Source: Clostridiales bacterium
GTDB lineage: Bacteria; Bacillota; Clostridia; Lachnospirales; Lachnospiraceae
Direction of reading: 5' to 3'
Assembly (NCBI GenBank): GCA_021199255.1
Contig: JAJQIK010000045.1
Span: 169,572-233,571 of the forward strand
DNA length: 64,000 bases
Shown here piece after piece: positions 16,407 through 24,612 of the stretch. The translations under genes were made by a program, and so were the position numbers. Below the pieces are notes generated by a model. The model ran no database searches. It saw nothing but the letters and a program-made list of their open reading frames with translations, and had not been told where the DNA came from. Numbering within the stretch: the stretch's first letter is position 1; every line of letters begins with the position of its first letter.

Positions 16407-18044
16407 ATGCACAAAAGAATTTTACAGGCAGTTACAGTTATGATGGTTGTCGCAATGCTTATTACCGGCTGCGCTTCGGAGGTAAGCAATATCGGGCTCG
16501 CCAAGGATGGCGGCTATGATTCGGCGGATACCGGCTTCAGCGCTGCCGCGCCGGGAAGTTATGATTCGGCGGATACCGCCGTAGTCATGTCCATTGACAA
16601 GGATAACAGCAGCGTAAGCTTTATGAATATGGATACGGGTAAGCAGTATACGCTGTATTATGACGGCACCACCTACATAGAAGATAAATATGGCGGAGCT
16701 ATGACGATTTCCCAGCTAAAAGCGGGAGATGTGGTGGACGTTAACTTTCTGAAGGGAAAACGGCAGATCGCAAGGATACAGTTATCTACTAAGGCATGGG
16801 TATATGATAACGTCCAGAATTACGATTTCGGCGGTATCAACAGCACTGCCACGATCGGTTCCACGACCTATTCCCTGCCGGAGAACGTAGTCGTCTTCTC
16901 AGAGGGCGAACGCGCGGAGATCATGGATGTGGTAGAGCGGGATATCGTTACGATTTCCGGGATTGACCATCAGATCTATAGCGTCAGTGTGGAAAAAGGC
17001 CATGGATATTTGCGCCTTAAGAATGAACAGGCGCTGCTGGGCGGCTGGATTGAGGTGGGCAGCAGCGTTATCAAAGAGATTACGGAGGATATGCTGTTAG
17101 TTGTGCCGGAAGGAAGCTATCAGGTGCTCCTGTCCAATGACGGTATCAGTTGTACAAAGGACGTGGTGATTGAGAGGGATAAGGAAGTCGTACTGGATGT
17201 GGGCGATCTGGAAATAACCGGCAATAAAACCGGCAAGATTATTTTTAACGTTACGCCGGACAGCGCTGAAGTCACGATAGACGGCAAGCTGACGGATATC
17301 AGCAGCGCGGTAGAGCTGACCTATGGTATCCATCAGGTACATTTAGAGGCGGAAGGATATGATTCGCTGACGAAATATATTCAGGTCGGTTCTGAGAGGG
17401 CAAGCATCAGCTTTACTTTAGAGAAGAGCAAAGAGGATACCACAGACAGTCTCAGCCAGAACAGCCTGGATACGGACGATGACGAAGAAGATGATTCCAG
17501 CGTCAGTGAAAATACCATCAGCGCCACAAGCAGCAATAAGGTATATATTGACGCGCCGGAAGACGTCGAGGTTTATGTGGACAGTAATTATGTGGGGATT
17601 GTGCCCGTAAGCTTTACCAAGGTGGCGGGAAGCCATACAATTACGCTGCGCAAGAGCGGATATACGACCAAGAGTTATACCATCTATCTGTATGACGATG
17701 GAGAGGATATTACCTATTCCTTCTCGGAGCTTGAGAAAGAAGAGGATGATGATGACGACGATGATGATTCCAGCGTCAGCGATAATGATGCGGACGACGA
17801 TGATGATGATTCCAGCGTCAGCGATAATGATGTGGACGATGATGATTCCAGCGTCAGTGGTAATGATGTGGACGACGATGACGATGATAACAGCTCCAGC
17901 GTCAGCGGGAATGAGGTAGCGGGAATGACGGGGAGGAGCGTTTGGGCTGATGGCACTGCCGTGGTGATAGCAGTGAGGGGGACTCCGGCGTCAGCGACAG
18001 GAATATGGATGATGGCGGGTAATGAAAATGATGGACAAGCATGA
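16407..18044 (+). CDS. PEGA-domain surface lipoprotein with Asp/Ser repeat tail
   Basis: A 545-residue lipoprotein. A signal peptide ends in the lipobox ITGC (Cys22), so it should be lipid-anchored outside the membrane. Two PEGA domains are visible: GKIIFNVTPDSAEVTIDGK with SAVELTYGIHQVHLEAEGY, and KVYIDAPEDVEVYVDSNYVG with KVAGSHTITLRKSGY. An acidic tail repeats a D-rich run plus SSVSDND or SSVSGND at least five times and may act as a spacer. The last 45 residues lose this pattern, although the motif DSGVSDRN is found in another frame just before the end (see findings). It may overlap mazG by 23 bases because of that frame change. Function unknown; PEGA proteins are usually cell-surface. Confidence 0.8.
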   Translation: MHKRILQAVTVMMVVAMLITGCASEVSNIGLAKDGGYDSADTGFSAAAPGSYDSADTAVVMSIDKDNSSVSFMNMDTGKQYTLYYDGTTYIEDKYGGAMTISQLKAGDVVDVNFLKGKRQIARIQLSTKAWVYDNVQNYDFGGINSTATIGSTTYSLPENVVVFSEGERAEIMDVVERDIVTISGIDHQIYSVSVEKGHGYLRLKNEQALLGGWIEVGSSVIKEITEDMLLVVPEGSYQVLLSNDGISCTKDVVIERDKEVVLDVGDLEITGNKTGKIIFNVTPDSAEVTIDGKLTDISSAVELTYGIHQVHLEAEGYDSLTKYIQVGSERASISFTLEKSKEDTTDSLSQNSLDTDDDEEDDSSVSENTISATSSNKVYIDAPEDVEVYVDSNYVGIVPVSFTKVAGSHTITLRKSGYTTKSYTIYLYDDGEDITYSFSELEKEEDDDDDDDDSSVSDNDADDDDDDSSVSDNDVDDDDSSVSGNDVDDDDDDNSSSVSGNEVAGMTGRSVWADGTAVVIAVRGTPASATGIWMMAGNENDGQA

Positions 18045-18765
18045 TAAAAAATACAGTTATGAAGAATTGCTGGAAATTATCAGGGTGCTCAGGGGGGACA
18101 ATGGCTGTCCGTGGGACAAGGTACAGACCCATGAAAGCCTGAAACCCTGTATGATGGAGGAAGCGGCGGAGCTGCTTGCGTCTATTCGGATTTACGAGCA
18201 GACGGGAAATGCTGAGAATATGCGGGAAGAACTGGGAGATGTGCTCTTGCAGGTTGTGATGCATGCGCAGATTGCTTCCGAAGAGGGGCTTTTTGCCATG
18301 GAAGATGTGGTAGATGAAGTCAGCCGTAAAATGGTTCGCAGGCATCCCCATGTATTCGGGACAGGAAGCGCAGATACGCCGGAGGACGTGCTTTATAATT
18401 GGGAAGAAATCAAAAAGGAAGAAAAAAAGGATAAGGAGTGGATTGAATCGCCGCTTCGGGAGATTCCCAGGGAACTGCCGGCATTAACCAGGGCGCCTAA
18501 GGTTTTAAAGAAAATAGATAAACTCTATCAAAAAGGAAACAGCTACGAGCAGGCGGCAGAGGCGCTGCGAAGGGCAGCAGATGCCTTAGGAGGGTGCGAA
18601 CCGCAGGCATATAGCAAAGAAATAGAACGGAATATGGCAGATGCGCTGATTGGCCTGTCGGATATTGCCAGAATCTGCAAAATATCACAGGAGCAGGTGC
18701 TGACGGACAGAATTGAGGATATCATAGAAGAAATTGAGGGATATCATGGCAGAGATGGGAAATAA
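18022..18765 (+). CDS. mazG: Nucleoside triphosphate pyrophosphohydrolase MazG
   Basis: A 247-residue protein with two MazG-type helical domains, which hydrolyse NTPs to NMP and pyrophosphate and limit aberrant nucleotides. The first has GDNGCPWDKVQTHESLKP, then EEAAELL and EELGDVLLQVVMHAQIA, which supply the acidic metal ligands. RRHPHVFG completes the family signature. The second domain (from about residue 150) is more divergent. Starts at 18022, 18028 or 18031 are possible. Confidence 0.92.
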   Translation: MKMMDKHDKKYSYEELLEIIRVLRGDNGCPWDKVQTHESLKPCMMEEAAELLASIRIYEQTGNAENMREELGDVLLQVVMHAQIASEEGLFAMEDVVDEVSRKMVRRHPHVFGTGSADTPEDVLYNWEEIKKEEKKDKEWIESPLREIPRELPALTRAPKVLKKIDKLYQKGNSYEQAAEALRRAADALGGCEPQAYSKEIERNMADALIGLSDIARICKISQEQVLTDRIEDIIEEIEGYHGRDGK

Positions 18766-18846
18766 CTCATGAAAGATTTCAGCAGGTTCAGACAGAGTAT
18801 TTTTTGATTTCAATTTACATAATGCCAAAAGACGCATAAAATCCCG

Positions 18847-18871
18847 AAAATGCCGTAAAAAAGGCATTTTT
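18847..18871 (+). terminator. Intrinsic terminator after mazG
   Basis: AAAATGCC (18847-18854) and GGCATTTT (18863-18870) form an eight-base-pair stem ending in a T-run. It ends four bases before the -35 of the HU promoter. Confidence 0.65.
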
Positions 18872-18874
18872 GGC

Positions 18875-18903
18875 TTGACAAGCCGTTGAAAAACGTTTAT
18901 AAG
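18875..18903 (+). promoter_or_regulatory. Strong sigma-A promoter of the HU gene
   Basis: TTGACA (18875-18880), a 17-base spacer and TATAAG (18898-18903), about 70 bases upstream of the HU start. Confidence 0.8.
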
Positions 18904-18972
18904 TATGTATAGGCGTTTCAAAAGAGAAACATCTAAATATAATGAAAACTCATTTAATAGGAGGAGTTCGAG

Positions 18973-19248
18973 ATGAACAAGACGGAATTAGTTGCAGCTA
19001 TGGCTGATCAGGCAGGATTATCCAAAAAAGACACAGAGAAGGCATTAAAGGCATTTACAGATGTTGTTGCTGAGGAATTAAAGAAAGACGGAAAAGTACA
19101 GTTAGTTGGTTTCGGTACTTTCGAAGTATCCCAGAGAGCAGCAAGAGAAGGCAGAAACCCTCAGAGCGGCGAGGTTATGAAGATCGCAGCTTCCAAGGCG
19201 CCTAAGTTTAAGGCTGGTAAGGCTTTAAAGGATTTGCTTAACGCATAA
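18973..19248 (+). CDS. hup: HU family DNA-binding protein
   Basis: A 91-residue histone-like protein of typical HU length. MNKTELVAAMADQAGLSKKD is the dimerisation helix region, GFGTFEVSQRAAREGRNP the beta-arm with the intercalating proline, and the C-terminus is FKAGKALKDLLN. It coats and bends DNA in the nucleoid. Its consensus promoter, GGAGGAG ribosome binding site and perfect terminator suggest a highly expressed single-gene unit. Confidence 0.97.
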   Translation: MNKTELVAAMADQAGLSKKDTEKALKAFTDVVAEELKKDGKVQLVGFGTFEVSQRAAREGRNPQSGEVMKIAASKAPKFKAGKALKDLLNA

Positions 19249-19265
19249 TGGAATAGCTTTGTCAG

Positions 19266-19294
19266 AGCCTGTATGTGGACGCATACAGGCTTTT
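19266..19294 (+). terminator. Intrinsic terminator of the HU gene
   Basis: AGCCTGTATG (19266-19275) and CATACAGGCT (19282-19291) form a perfect ten-base-pair stem with a TGGACG loop, followed by TTTT interrupted by CC. Confidence 0.85.
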
Positions 19295-19297
19295 CCA

Positions 19298-19498
19298 TTT
19301 TATTTCATAAAATTTTTATGAAATAAAATTTTTATGCAATCGGCATAATTAGTGTGAAAAATCACACTGATGTGCTGATTTTTCACAATCCTCTGGAAGC
19401 GGATTTGGCTATTTGTTTCTGGGCGAAAACAAATAGCCCTGATGGCAGACGAGAAACCGTCTTCACGGATTTCTCGTCGCCGCTTCGCAACAAGTTGC
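19298..19498. other. Intergenic hairpin chain B
   Basis: No gene lies between the HU terminator and rqcP. The stretch holds five dyads in a row. 1: a perfect 15-base-pair AT palindrome (19298-19312 with 19314-19328). 2: GTGAAAAATCA/TGATTTTTCAC (19354-19364 with 19376-19386), which competes with AGTGTGA/TCACACT (19351-19357 with 19362-19368). 3: a 12-base-pair stem GGCTATTTGTTT/AAACAAATAGCC (19407-19418 with 19427-19438). 4: GACGAGAAA-CCGT-CTTC-ACGG-TTTCTCGTC (19448-19478, one bulged A). 5: GCAAC-AA-GTTGC (19487-19498). No T-run follows stems 3-5. Confidence 0.6.
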
Positions 19499-19571
19499 TC
19501 AGAAATGGGGATTAGTATGACGAAGGGGTTATATAATTACTTGAGGCAATCGGCACAGAAGGGAGAAAAAC

Positions 19572-19814
19572 TTGAGATTAGATAAATATTTAAAGGTATC
19601 TCGTTTGATTAAGCGCCGCACGGTGGCTAATGAAGCGTGTGATGCGGGAAGGGTTCTGATTAACGACAGGCCGGCTAAGGCCTCCGCCAATGTGAAGGCA
19701 GGAGATATCCTTACCATCTGCTTCGGCAATAAGGAGGTAAAGGTAGAGGTTTTAGATGTGCAGGAGACGGTACGGAAGGAGGAGGCAAAAGAATTATTCC
19801 GGTATCTGACGTAA
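19572..19814 (+). CDS. rqcP: S4-domain RNA-binding protein RqcP
   Basis: An 80-residue S4 RNA-binding protein starting at TTG 19572 behind GGGAGA. It starts with MRLDKYLKVSRLIKRRTVANE, followed by GRVLINDRPAKASANVKAGD, the typical S4 fold. Proteins of this size next to yabP are RqcP (YabO), which works with RqcH on stalled 50S subunits to add alanine tails. The neighbourhood of yabP, yabQ and divIC supports this over the heat-shock protein Hsp15. Confidence 0.88.
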   Translation: MRLDKYLKVSRLIKRRTVANEACDAGRVLINDRPAKASANVKAGDILTICFGNKEVKVEVLDVQETVRKEEAKELFRYLT

Positions 19815-19890
19815 ACAGGAATCAATAAAAGGAATATCGGGCAAAGATCAGACATACATTTAATAAGCACTATTATTATGGGAGGCATGT

Positions 19891-20181
19891 ATGGAAGATC
19901 TGAATAATGTGAATAGAAAACCCCATAAGCTGATGCTTACAAATAGAAGGACATGTAACATCAGCGGCGTGAACGACGTACTTTCCTTTGACGTGAATGA
20001 AATCCTGTTGGAGACAGAGCAGGGAATGTTGATGATCAAGGGCAGCGAGCTGCATATCAGCAGATTGTCTCTGGATAAGGGAGAGGTAGATGTGGACGGG
20101 CGCATCGACAGCTTTACCTATTCGGAAACAGGCGGATACGGCGCCAAGGGCGAATCGATACTGGCCAGATTGTTTAAATGA
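19891..20181 (+). CDS. yabP: Sporulation protein YabP
   Basis: A 96-residue protein, MEDLNNVNRKPHKLMLTN at the start, then the family core ISGVNDVLSFDVNEILLETEQG and LHISRLSLDKGEVDVDG. YabP is made under sporulation control and is needed for spore cortex formation. GGGAGG precedes ATG 19891. Its last four bases overlap the possible start of yabQ, so the two are coupled. Confidence 0.93.
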   Translation: MEDLNNVNRKPHKLMLTNRRTCNISGVNDVLSFDVNEILLETEQGMLMIKGSELHISRLSLDKGEVDVDGRIDSFTYSETGGYGAKGESILARLFK

Positions 20182-20693
20182 AATTTCGGGGGAAGTCATG
20201 GGGTATGAGTCAGGACATTGTGCAGGAAGTGACTTTTTTTCTACATTCTATTCTCGCAGGCCTGTTTATTACGTTTGTCTATGATTGGATATTGATTTTC
20301 AGAAGGCTGGTAAAGCATGGCGCCGTTCTGGTATCCATTGAGGATTTTATTTTTTGGTTTGCCTGTGGAATCGGCGTTTTTTATATGTTGTACAGGGAGA
20401 ATAATGGCGTCTTAAGATGGTTTGCCGTAGTAGGGGCTGCTCTTGGGATGCTTTTTTATAAAGCGGTAGTCAAAAACAGATTTGTGTATGTTATGTCAAC
20501 GTGTATATACAAGATCATGTGGTTTGTTTTTCGCTTCATACAAATTGTGCTAAAACCGTTAAAATGCCTGTTTTTCGCGGCCGGAAGGTTTGTTCGATGG
20601 GCTGGAAAAAAGTTGGGAAAGTGTGTACAATTTATAAAAAAGCGGTTGACGGTTTGCATAAAAATGCTTAAAATGGTTTTATGTAAACGATGA
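20178..20693 (+). CDS. yabQ: Spore cortex protein YabQ
   Basis: A 171-residue membrane protein with about four hydrophobic segments (HSILAGLFITFVYDWILIF, FWFACGIGVFYMLY, FAVVGAALGMLFY and a later one), then a long basic tail rich in Lys and Phe. YabQ is needed for cortex assembly in Bacillus. The frame start overlaps the yabP stop (ATGA). ATG 20205 (MSQDIVQEVTFF) fits family N-termini better, so the true start may be 27 bases later. Confidence 0.85.
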   Translation: MKFRGKSWGMSQDIVQEVTFFLHSILAGLFITFVYDWILIFRRLVKHGAVLVSIEDFIFWFACGIGVFYMLYRENNGVLRWFAVVGAALGMLFYKAVVKNRFVYVMSTCIYKIMWFVFRFIQIVLKPLKCLFFAAGRFVRWAGKKLGKCVQFIKKRLTVCIKMLKMVLCKR

Positions 20694-21019
20694 GAGAGGG
20701 GTATTTTCGGGGAATGGCAAGGAGAGCGGCATATCGTAAAAAGCGTCAGAACAGAATGGGTATGCTTTTGGTCACCACGGTTGTGTTAATGATGCTGGTG
20801 GTGGTTACGGTCAAAAGTGTGGAGCTTCGTGAGAAGCGTGAAACCTATATGGCCAGAGAAGCAGAACTACAGGAAGAGATCGAGGCGGAGCAGGCAAGGA
20901 CGGAAGAAATAGCCGAGTACGAAAAGTATACGCAAACCAAAAAGTATGTGGAAGAGGTCGCCAAGGAAAAATTAGGGCTTGTGTATGAGGGCGAGATCAT
21001 ATTTAAAGATGAAAATTAA
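20690..21019 (+). CDS. divIC: Septum formation initiator DivIC/FtsB family
   Basis: A 109-residue bitopic protein: a basic cytoplasmic start (RRAAYRKKRQNR), one transmembrane helix (MLLVTTVVLMMLVVVTV) and an extracytoplasmic coiled coil rich in Glu and Arg, ending with KYVEEVAKEKLGLVYEGEIIF. This is the DivIC/FtsB layout; the protein joins FtsL and DivIB in the divisome. It overlaps the yabQ stop. ATG 20714 is another possible start. Confidence 0.9.
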   Translation: MREGYFRGMARRAAYRKKRQNRMGMLLVTTVVLMMLVVVTVKSVELREKRETYMAREAELQEEIEAEQARTEEIAEYEKYTQTKKYVEEVAKEKLGLVYEGEIIFKDEN

Positions 21020-21261
21020 GCAGATTGTGGAGGAATCCGCGATCTGCTTCTTCTATATATTCTCCCATAGTCAGTGCGCCGGGCGGACAGGCCTTAACAG
21101 AACCGTTTGGCGAATTTCATATGAATAATCCGCAAAGACCGCACATATATTGATTAAAGATGCATGTTAGTAATATATAATGCGGGAAATATTGGGAATG
21201 AGGCTTCGCTGCGTCAAAGTGAAAGAGGCGAGGGCAGACGTTCTCGGAATGGAGGATTAAC
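21020..21261. other. Intergenic region between divIC and spoIIE
   Basis: About 240 bases with no gene. No transmembrane-coding sequence is open here, so the missing SpoIIE membrane domain is not hidden upstream. A sporulation promoter may be present but I could not pick one with confidence. Confidence 0.4.
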
Positions 21262-22503
21262 GTGAAAAAACAGGCAGGGAGCAGAGATGAGAATATCATG
21301 ACGATCATACCGGAGTATGGCAGGCAGAGGCTTTTGACTTATGCGGAATCATTTAGGGATCTGGCGGATTTGTTTGAGGAAGAGGAGGAGCTTTCGGACA
21401 GCGGGACTATACAGACGACAGAGGACAGGCAGGATTATTTGTGGCATAGGAAATTGCAGGAGAATCAGGAGCTTCTGGCGGAGAATCTGAAGGAAATGGC
21501 GCATATCATGTCGGAGGTGGCGAAGGAAACCTGCCGCTATCGCCCTATGGGAGAGCGGCGGTTCAGGCAGATGTCCAGAATACTTCGGGAATCCGGTATT
21601 TCCCTCAGGAATTTCTTCGAGACGGAGCATGAAGATGGCCATGTGGAATTTAGCCTGACGATGAAGTATGAGAGCAGTAAGTACAGGAAGCTGGGAGAGA
21701 GCGAGCATATCTCCATTGAAGATGTGGCGGATTTTATATCTGTGGCAATGAATATGAGGCTTTGCGCCGCCAGCAACACGTCTATGTATCTGACCGACAA
21801 TTACCATACCTACTATTTTCAGGAGGAGCCTGCGTACCATCTGCTCACCGGGGTTGCCAAGGCGGTAAAGGAGACGGAGAAAATATCCGGGGATAATTAT
21901 TCTTTCTATGAAGCGGATACGGGAAAGATGATGGTGCTTCTTTCTGACGGCATGGGTTCCGGGGAGAAAGCCTGTGAAGATTCCCGGCGGGTTATTGAGG
22001 TGATGGAGAGCTTCCTGGCGGCCGGATTCCGCATGGAGGCGGCGGTTCAGATGATTAACGGCGCGCTTGCGGCGGCCGGGCCGGAGCAGAATATGTCTAC
22101 GCTTGATCTCTGCGATATCAATCTTTATACCGGCGAATGTGGATTTGTAAAGGCGGGAGCCGCCTGTACTTATATCAAAAGGGGGCGTCTGGTGGAGCGG
22201 CTGTCCGCGCAGAACCTGCCTCTGGGAGTGTTTGGCCAGATTCAGGCGGAGCGTATGGACAGAACGCTGCAAAACGGGGATTATATTGTGATGATGTCGG
22301 ACGGCGTACTGGACGCGCTTTCTCAGGGGATTGGGGAGGAGGTGCTGACGGAAATGATCGGACGAATGGATTATGCCAGTCCCGGAGAAATTGCCAATCA
22401 GATTTTAACCTATTGCATTAAACAGAGCAACGGGCAGATTCGGGACGATATGACAGTGCTGGTGACAGGCATTTGGAATCAGGCGGAGGATTGCATTTTA
22501 TGA
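21262..22503 (+). CDS. spoIIE: SpoIIE-like PP2C phosphatase lacking the membrane domain
   Basis: A 413-residue protein starting at GTG 21262 behind GGAGG. The C-terminal ~220 residues form a PPM/PP2C-type serine phosphatase: MMVLLSDGMGSGEKACEDS (about residues 224-242), DYIVMMSDGVLDALSQG and IRDDMTVLV carry the metal-binding aspartates. The preceding ~190 residues, with helical AENLKEMAHIMSEVAKE, resemble the SpoIIE regulatory region that oligomerises and controls the phosphatase. Classical SpoIIE is about 800 residues with ten transmembrane helices; none is present here. The gene order divIC-spoIIE-tilS-hpt-ftsH strongly supports orthology. SpoIIE dephosphorylates SpoIIAA and so activates sigma-F in the forespore. 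Confidence 0.85.
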   Translation: MKKQAGSRDENIMTIIPEYGRQRLLTYAESFRDLADLFEEEEELSDSGTIQTTEDRQDYLWHRKLQENQELLAENLKEMAHIMSEVAKETCRYRPMGERRFRQMSRILRESGISLRNFFETEHEDGHVEFSLTMKYESSKYRKLGESEHISIEDVADFISVAMNMRLCAASNTSMYLTDNYHTYYFQEEPAYHLLTGVAKAVKETEKISGDNYSFYEADTGKMMVLLSDGMGSGEKACEDSRRVIEVMESFLAAGFRMEAAVQMINGALAAAGPEQNMSTLDLCDINLYTGECGFVKAGAACTYIKRGRLVERLSAQNLPLGVFGQIQAERMDRTLQNGDYIVMMSDGVLDALSQGIGEEVLTEMIGRMDYASPGEIANQILTYCIKQSNGQIRDDMTVLVTGIWNQAEDCIL

Positions 22504-22562
22504 CAAAAATGCATATAATTTTCTCAACCGGCGATTACTAAAGGGAAGCTGTCAGGATTAGA

Positions 22563-24089
22563 ATGGTAGATATTACATATAATAAAGTGAAAAAATTCAT
22601 AGAAAAGCATCAGATGATAACGCAGGGAGATCTGGTGGCGGCAGGGGTATCCGGCGGGGCGGATTCTGTCTGCCTGCTGCATCTGCTGCTGCGGCTGCGC
22701 AGGGAGATTTCCTTTCGCCTGATCGTTGTACATGTGAACCATCTGGCGCGCGCGGAGGCGGCGGAGGACGCGGCCTACGTCAAGGCGTTGTGCGGGCAGT
22801 TGGGCGTCCCTTATTTTCTCAGGGAAGTGGATATGAAGGGATACGCTGCGGTTCACAGGCTTTCTGTGGAGGAGGCGGGAAGAATCCTCAGATATCGGGC
22901 TTTTGAGGAGGTGCTGGCCGAACAGGGAGAGGGAAACGCAGGCTGTAAAATAGCGGTTGCCCATAATGCCAACGACAGGGCGGAGACGATGCTTTTTCAT
23001 ATATTCCGCGGAAGCGGCGTGAAGGGGGTCGGTTCTATTCAGCCGGTAAGGGGAACCGTGATTCACCCGCTTCTGTGTCTGGAAAGAGAAGAGATCGAGG
23101 CTTATCTGGAAAGCCATAAGCTTGCCTGGCGTACAGACGCCACGAATCAGGAGGATCTCTATACCCGCAATAAGATCAGGCGTCATATTCTTCCCTACGC
23201 AGAGCAGGAAATCTGTCAGGGCGCGGTGGCGCATATGAACGGACTGGCGGATATTCTCTCAGATACGGAGGCTTATTTGGAAGAGCAAAGCCGAAAAGTG
23301 TATGAAGCCTGTGTGCAGAGCCGGAATAATGGCGAGACTCTGTGGCGGAGAGGATATGAACCGCAGGCCGGGGCGGATCAGTTGAGGGTTCAGGCGGATC
23401 GGCTATTGGCCGAACACCCGGTTATGGTTCAGAGAGTGCTGCTGTCCTGTCTGGAGCAGATGATTCCCCATCGAAAAGATATTACCGGACGGCATATCGC
23501 GGAACTGACGGAGCTTATGACGAAAGAGGGCAGTAAAGAGCTGTCGCTTCCCTGCGGCGTGAAGGCCTATCAGGAGTATGCAGTCCTTTTCCTCGTCAGG
23601 GAAGACCGGGGATTCGGGGCTCCCTTTCCCGTCTCAGGGAGGAAGGACAACAACGGCGCGGCGTATGAAATCAAGCCCCCTATGGAGCTTCACATACCGG
23701 GAACAGGGGACGTTGCCTTCACATTGCGGGAGCCTGACCCGGATTTGCTGGAGAAAATTTTCTGTAAAGAGGAGGAAAATATTCCGGAAAATGGATATAC
23801 GAAATGGTTTGATTATGATAAAATAACAACGGTTCTATTGTTGCGGACCAGACGGCAGGGAGATTATCTTACAATAGATTCTTCTCTGCGGACAAAGTCT
23901 GTAAAACAATATATGATTAATGAGAAAGTCCCCAAAATGCAGCGAGACAGTCTGTATTTGCTGGCTGACGGCGCACATGTGCTGTGGATACCAGGATATC
24001 GGATCAGTCAGTATTATAAAGTGGATAAAAGTACAAAGCGTATCTTACAGGTAGGCATAAGAGGAGGTCGGAATGGCGGAACGAGTTGA
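22563..24089 (+). CDS. tilS: tRNA(Ile)-lysidine synthase
   Basis: A 508-residue enzyme that converts C34 of the CAU-anticodon tRNA-Ile to lysidine using ATP and lysine. The PP-loop SGGADSVCLLHLL is near residue 30. AHNANDRAETMLFHIFRGSG is the N-type ATPase signature, and NKIRRHILPY is the tRNA-binding motif. A C-terminal TilS domain (about residues 415-500, ending LWIPGYRISQYYKV) is present, so the protein is full length. It overlaps hpt by 17 bases. Confidence 0.95.
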   Translation: MVDITYNKVKKFIEKHQMITQGDLVAAGVSGGADSVCLLHLLLRLRREISFRLIVVHVNHLARAEAAEDAAYVKALCGQLGVPYFLREVDMKGYAAVHRLSVEEAGRILRYRAFEEVLAEQGEGNAGCKIAVAHNANDRAETMLFHIFRGSGVKGVGSIQPVRGTVIHPLLCLEREEIEAYLESHKLAWRTDATNQEDLYTRNKIRRHILPYAEQEICQGAVAHMNGLADILSDTEAYLEEQSRKVYEACVQSRNNGETLWRRGYEPQAGADQLRVQADRLLAEHPVMVQRVLLSCLEQMIPHRKDITGRHIAELTELMTKEGSKELSLPCGVKAYQEYAVLFLVREDRGFGAPFPVSGRKDNNGAAYEIKPPMELHIPGTGDVAFTLREPDPDLLEKIFCKEEENIPENGYTKWFDYDKITTVLLLRTRRQGDYLTIDSSLRTKSVKQYMINEKVPKMQRDSLYLLADGAHVLWIPGYRISQYYKVDKSTKRILQVGIRGGRNGGTS

Positions 24090-24597
24090 AGTATTATTAA
24101 CCGAAGAAGAGGTAGACAGGAGAATCCAGGAGATTGGCGATCAGATTTCCCATGATTATGCAGGCAGGCAGGTGCATCTGGTCTGTGTGTTAAAGGGCGG
24201 CAGCTTTTTTATGTGCGAGCTTGCCAAGAGAATTACAATACCTGTTTCTTTGGATTTCATGTCGGTATCCAGCTATGGCGGAGATACGAAATCCAGCGGG
24301 GTTGTTAAAATCGTGAAAGATTTAGACGAGCCTCTTGCGGGCAAAAACGTACTGGTGGTGGAGGATATTGTAGATTCAGGCAGAACGTTGAGCTATCTGT
24401 TGGAGATGCTGAGAGACAGGGGACCGGCGGAGGTAAAGCTTTGCACATTGTTGGATAAGCCGGAGAGAAGAGTGGTGGACGTAAAGGTAGATTATACAGG
24501 CTTCCGGATTCCGGACGAGTTTGTAGTAGGCTACGGATTGGATTACGACCAGAAATATCGCAACCTGCCCTATATCGGTGTTGTGAAATTTGATTAA
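24073..24597 (+). CDS. hpt: Hypoxanthine phosphoribosyltransferase
   Basis: A 174-residue purine salvage enzyme that makes IMP or GMP from the base and PRPP. The PRPP-binding motif VLVVEDIVDSGRTLSYL is near residues 95-111. CVLKGGSFFMCELAKRI and the flexible-loop SSYGGDTKSSG are typical. It begins inside the tilS end with AGGAGGTCGGA as ribosome binding site, so translation is coupled. Next to tilS and ftsH this order is widely conserved in Firmicutes. Confidence 0.95.
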   Translation: MAERVEVLLTEEEVDRRIQEIGDQISHDYAGRQVHLVCVLKGGSFFMCELAKRITIPVSLDFMSVSSYGGDTKSSGVVKIVKDLDEPLAGKNVLVVEDIVDSGRTLSYLLEMLRDRGPAEVKLCTLLDKPERRVVDVKVDYTGFRIPDEFVVGYGLDYDQKYRNLPYIGVVKFD

Positions 24598-24612
24598 TGA
24601 AAGAGGTTTGCT

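Noticed and set aside
17730-17915. CRISPR-like spaced repeats
   Set aside because: The units are short in-frame Asp/Ser codon repeats with no constant 25-40 base repeat and no unique spacers; no cas genes are present anywhere.
17692-17956. Frames made of Met/Thr or Ser repeats within the PEGA gene
   Set aside because: Products of the repetitive Asp/Ser coding sequence read in other frames.
21349-22272. Long antisense open frame (307 codons) opposite spoIIE
   Set aside because: Its translation is rich in His, Arg and Leu with no domain, and the opposite strand carries clear SpoIIE motifs; it is a shadow.
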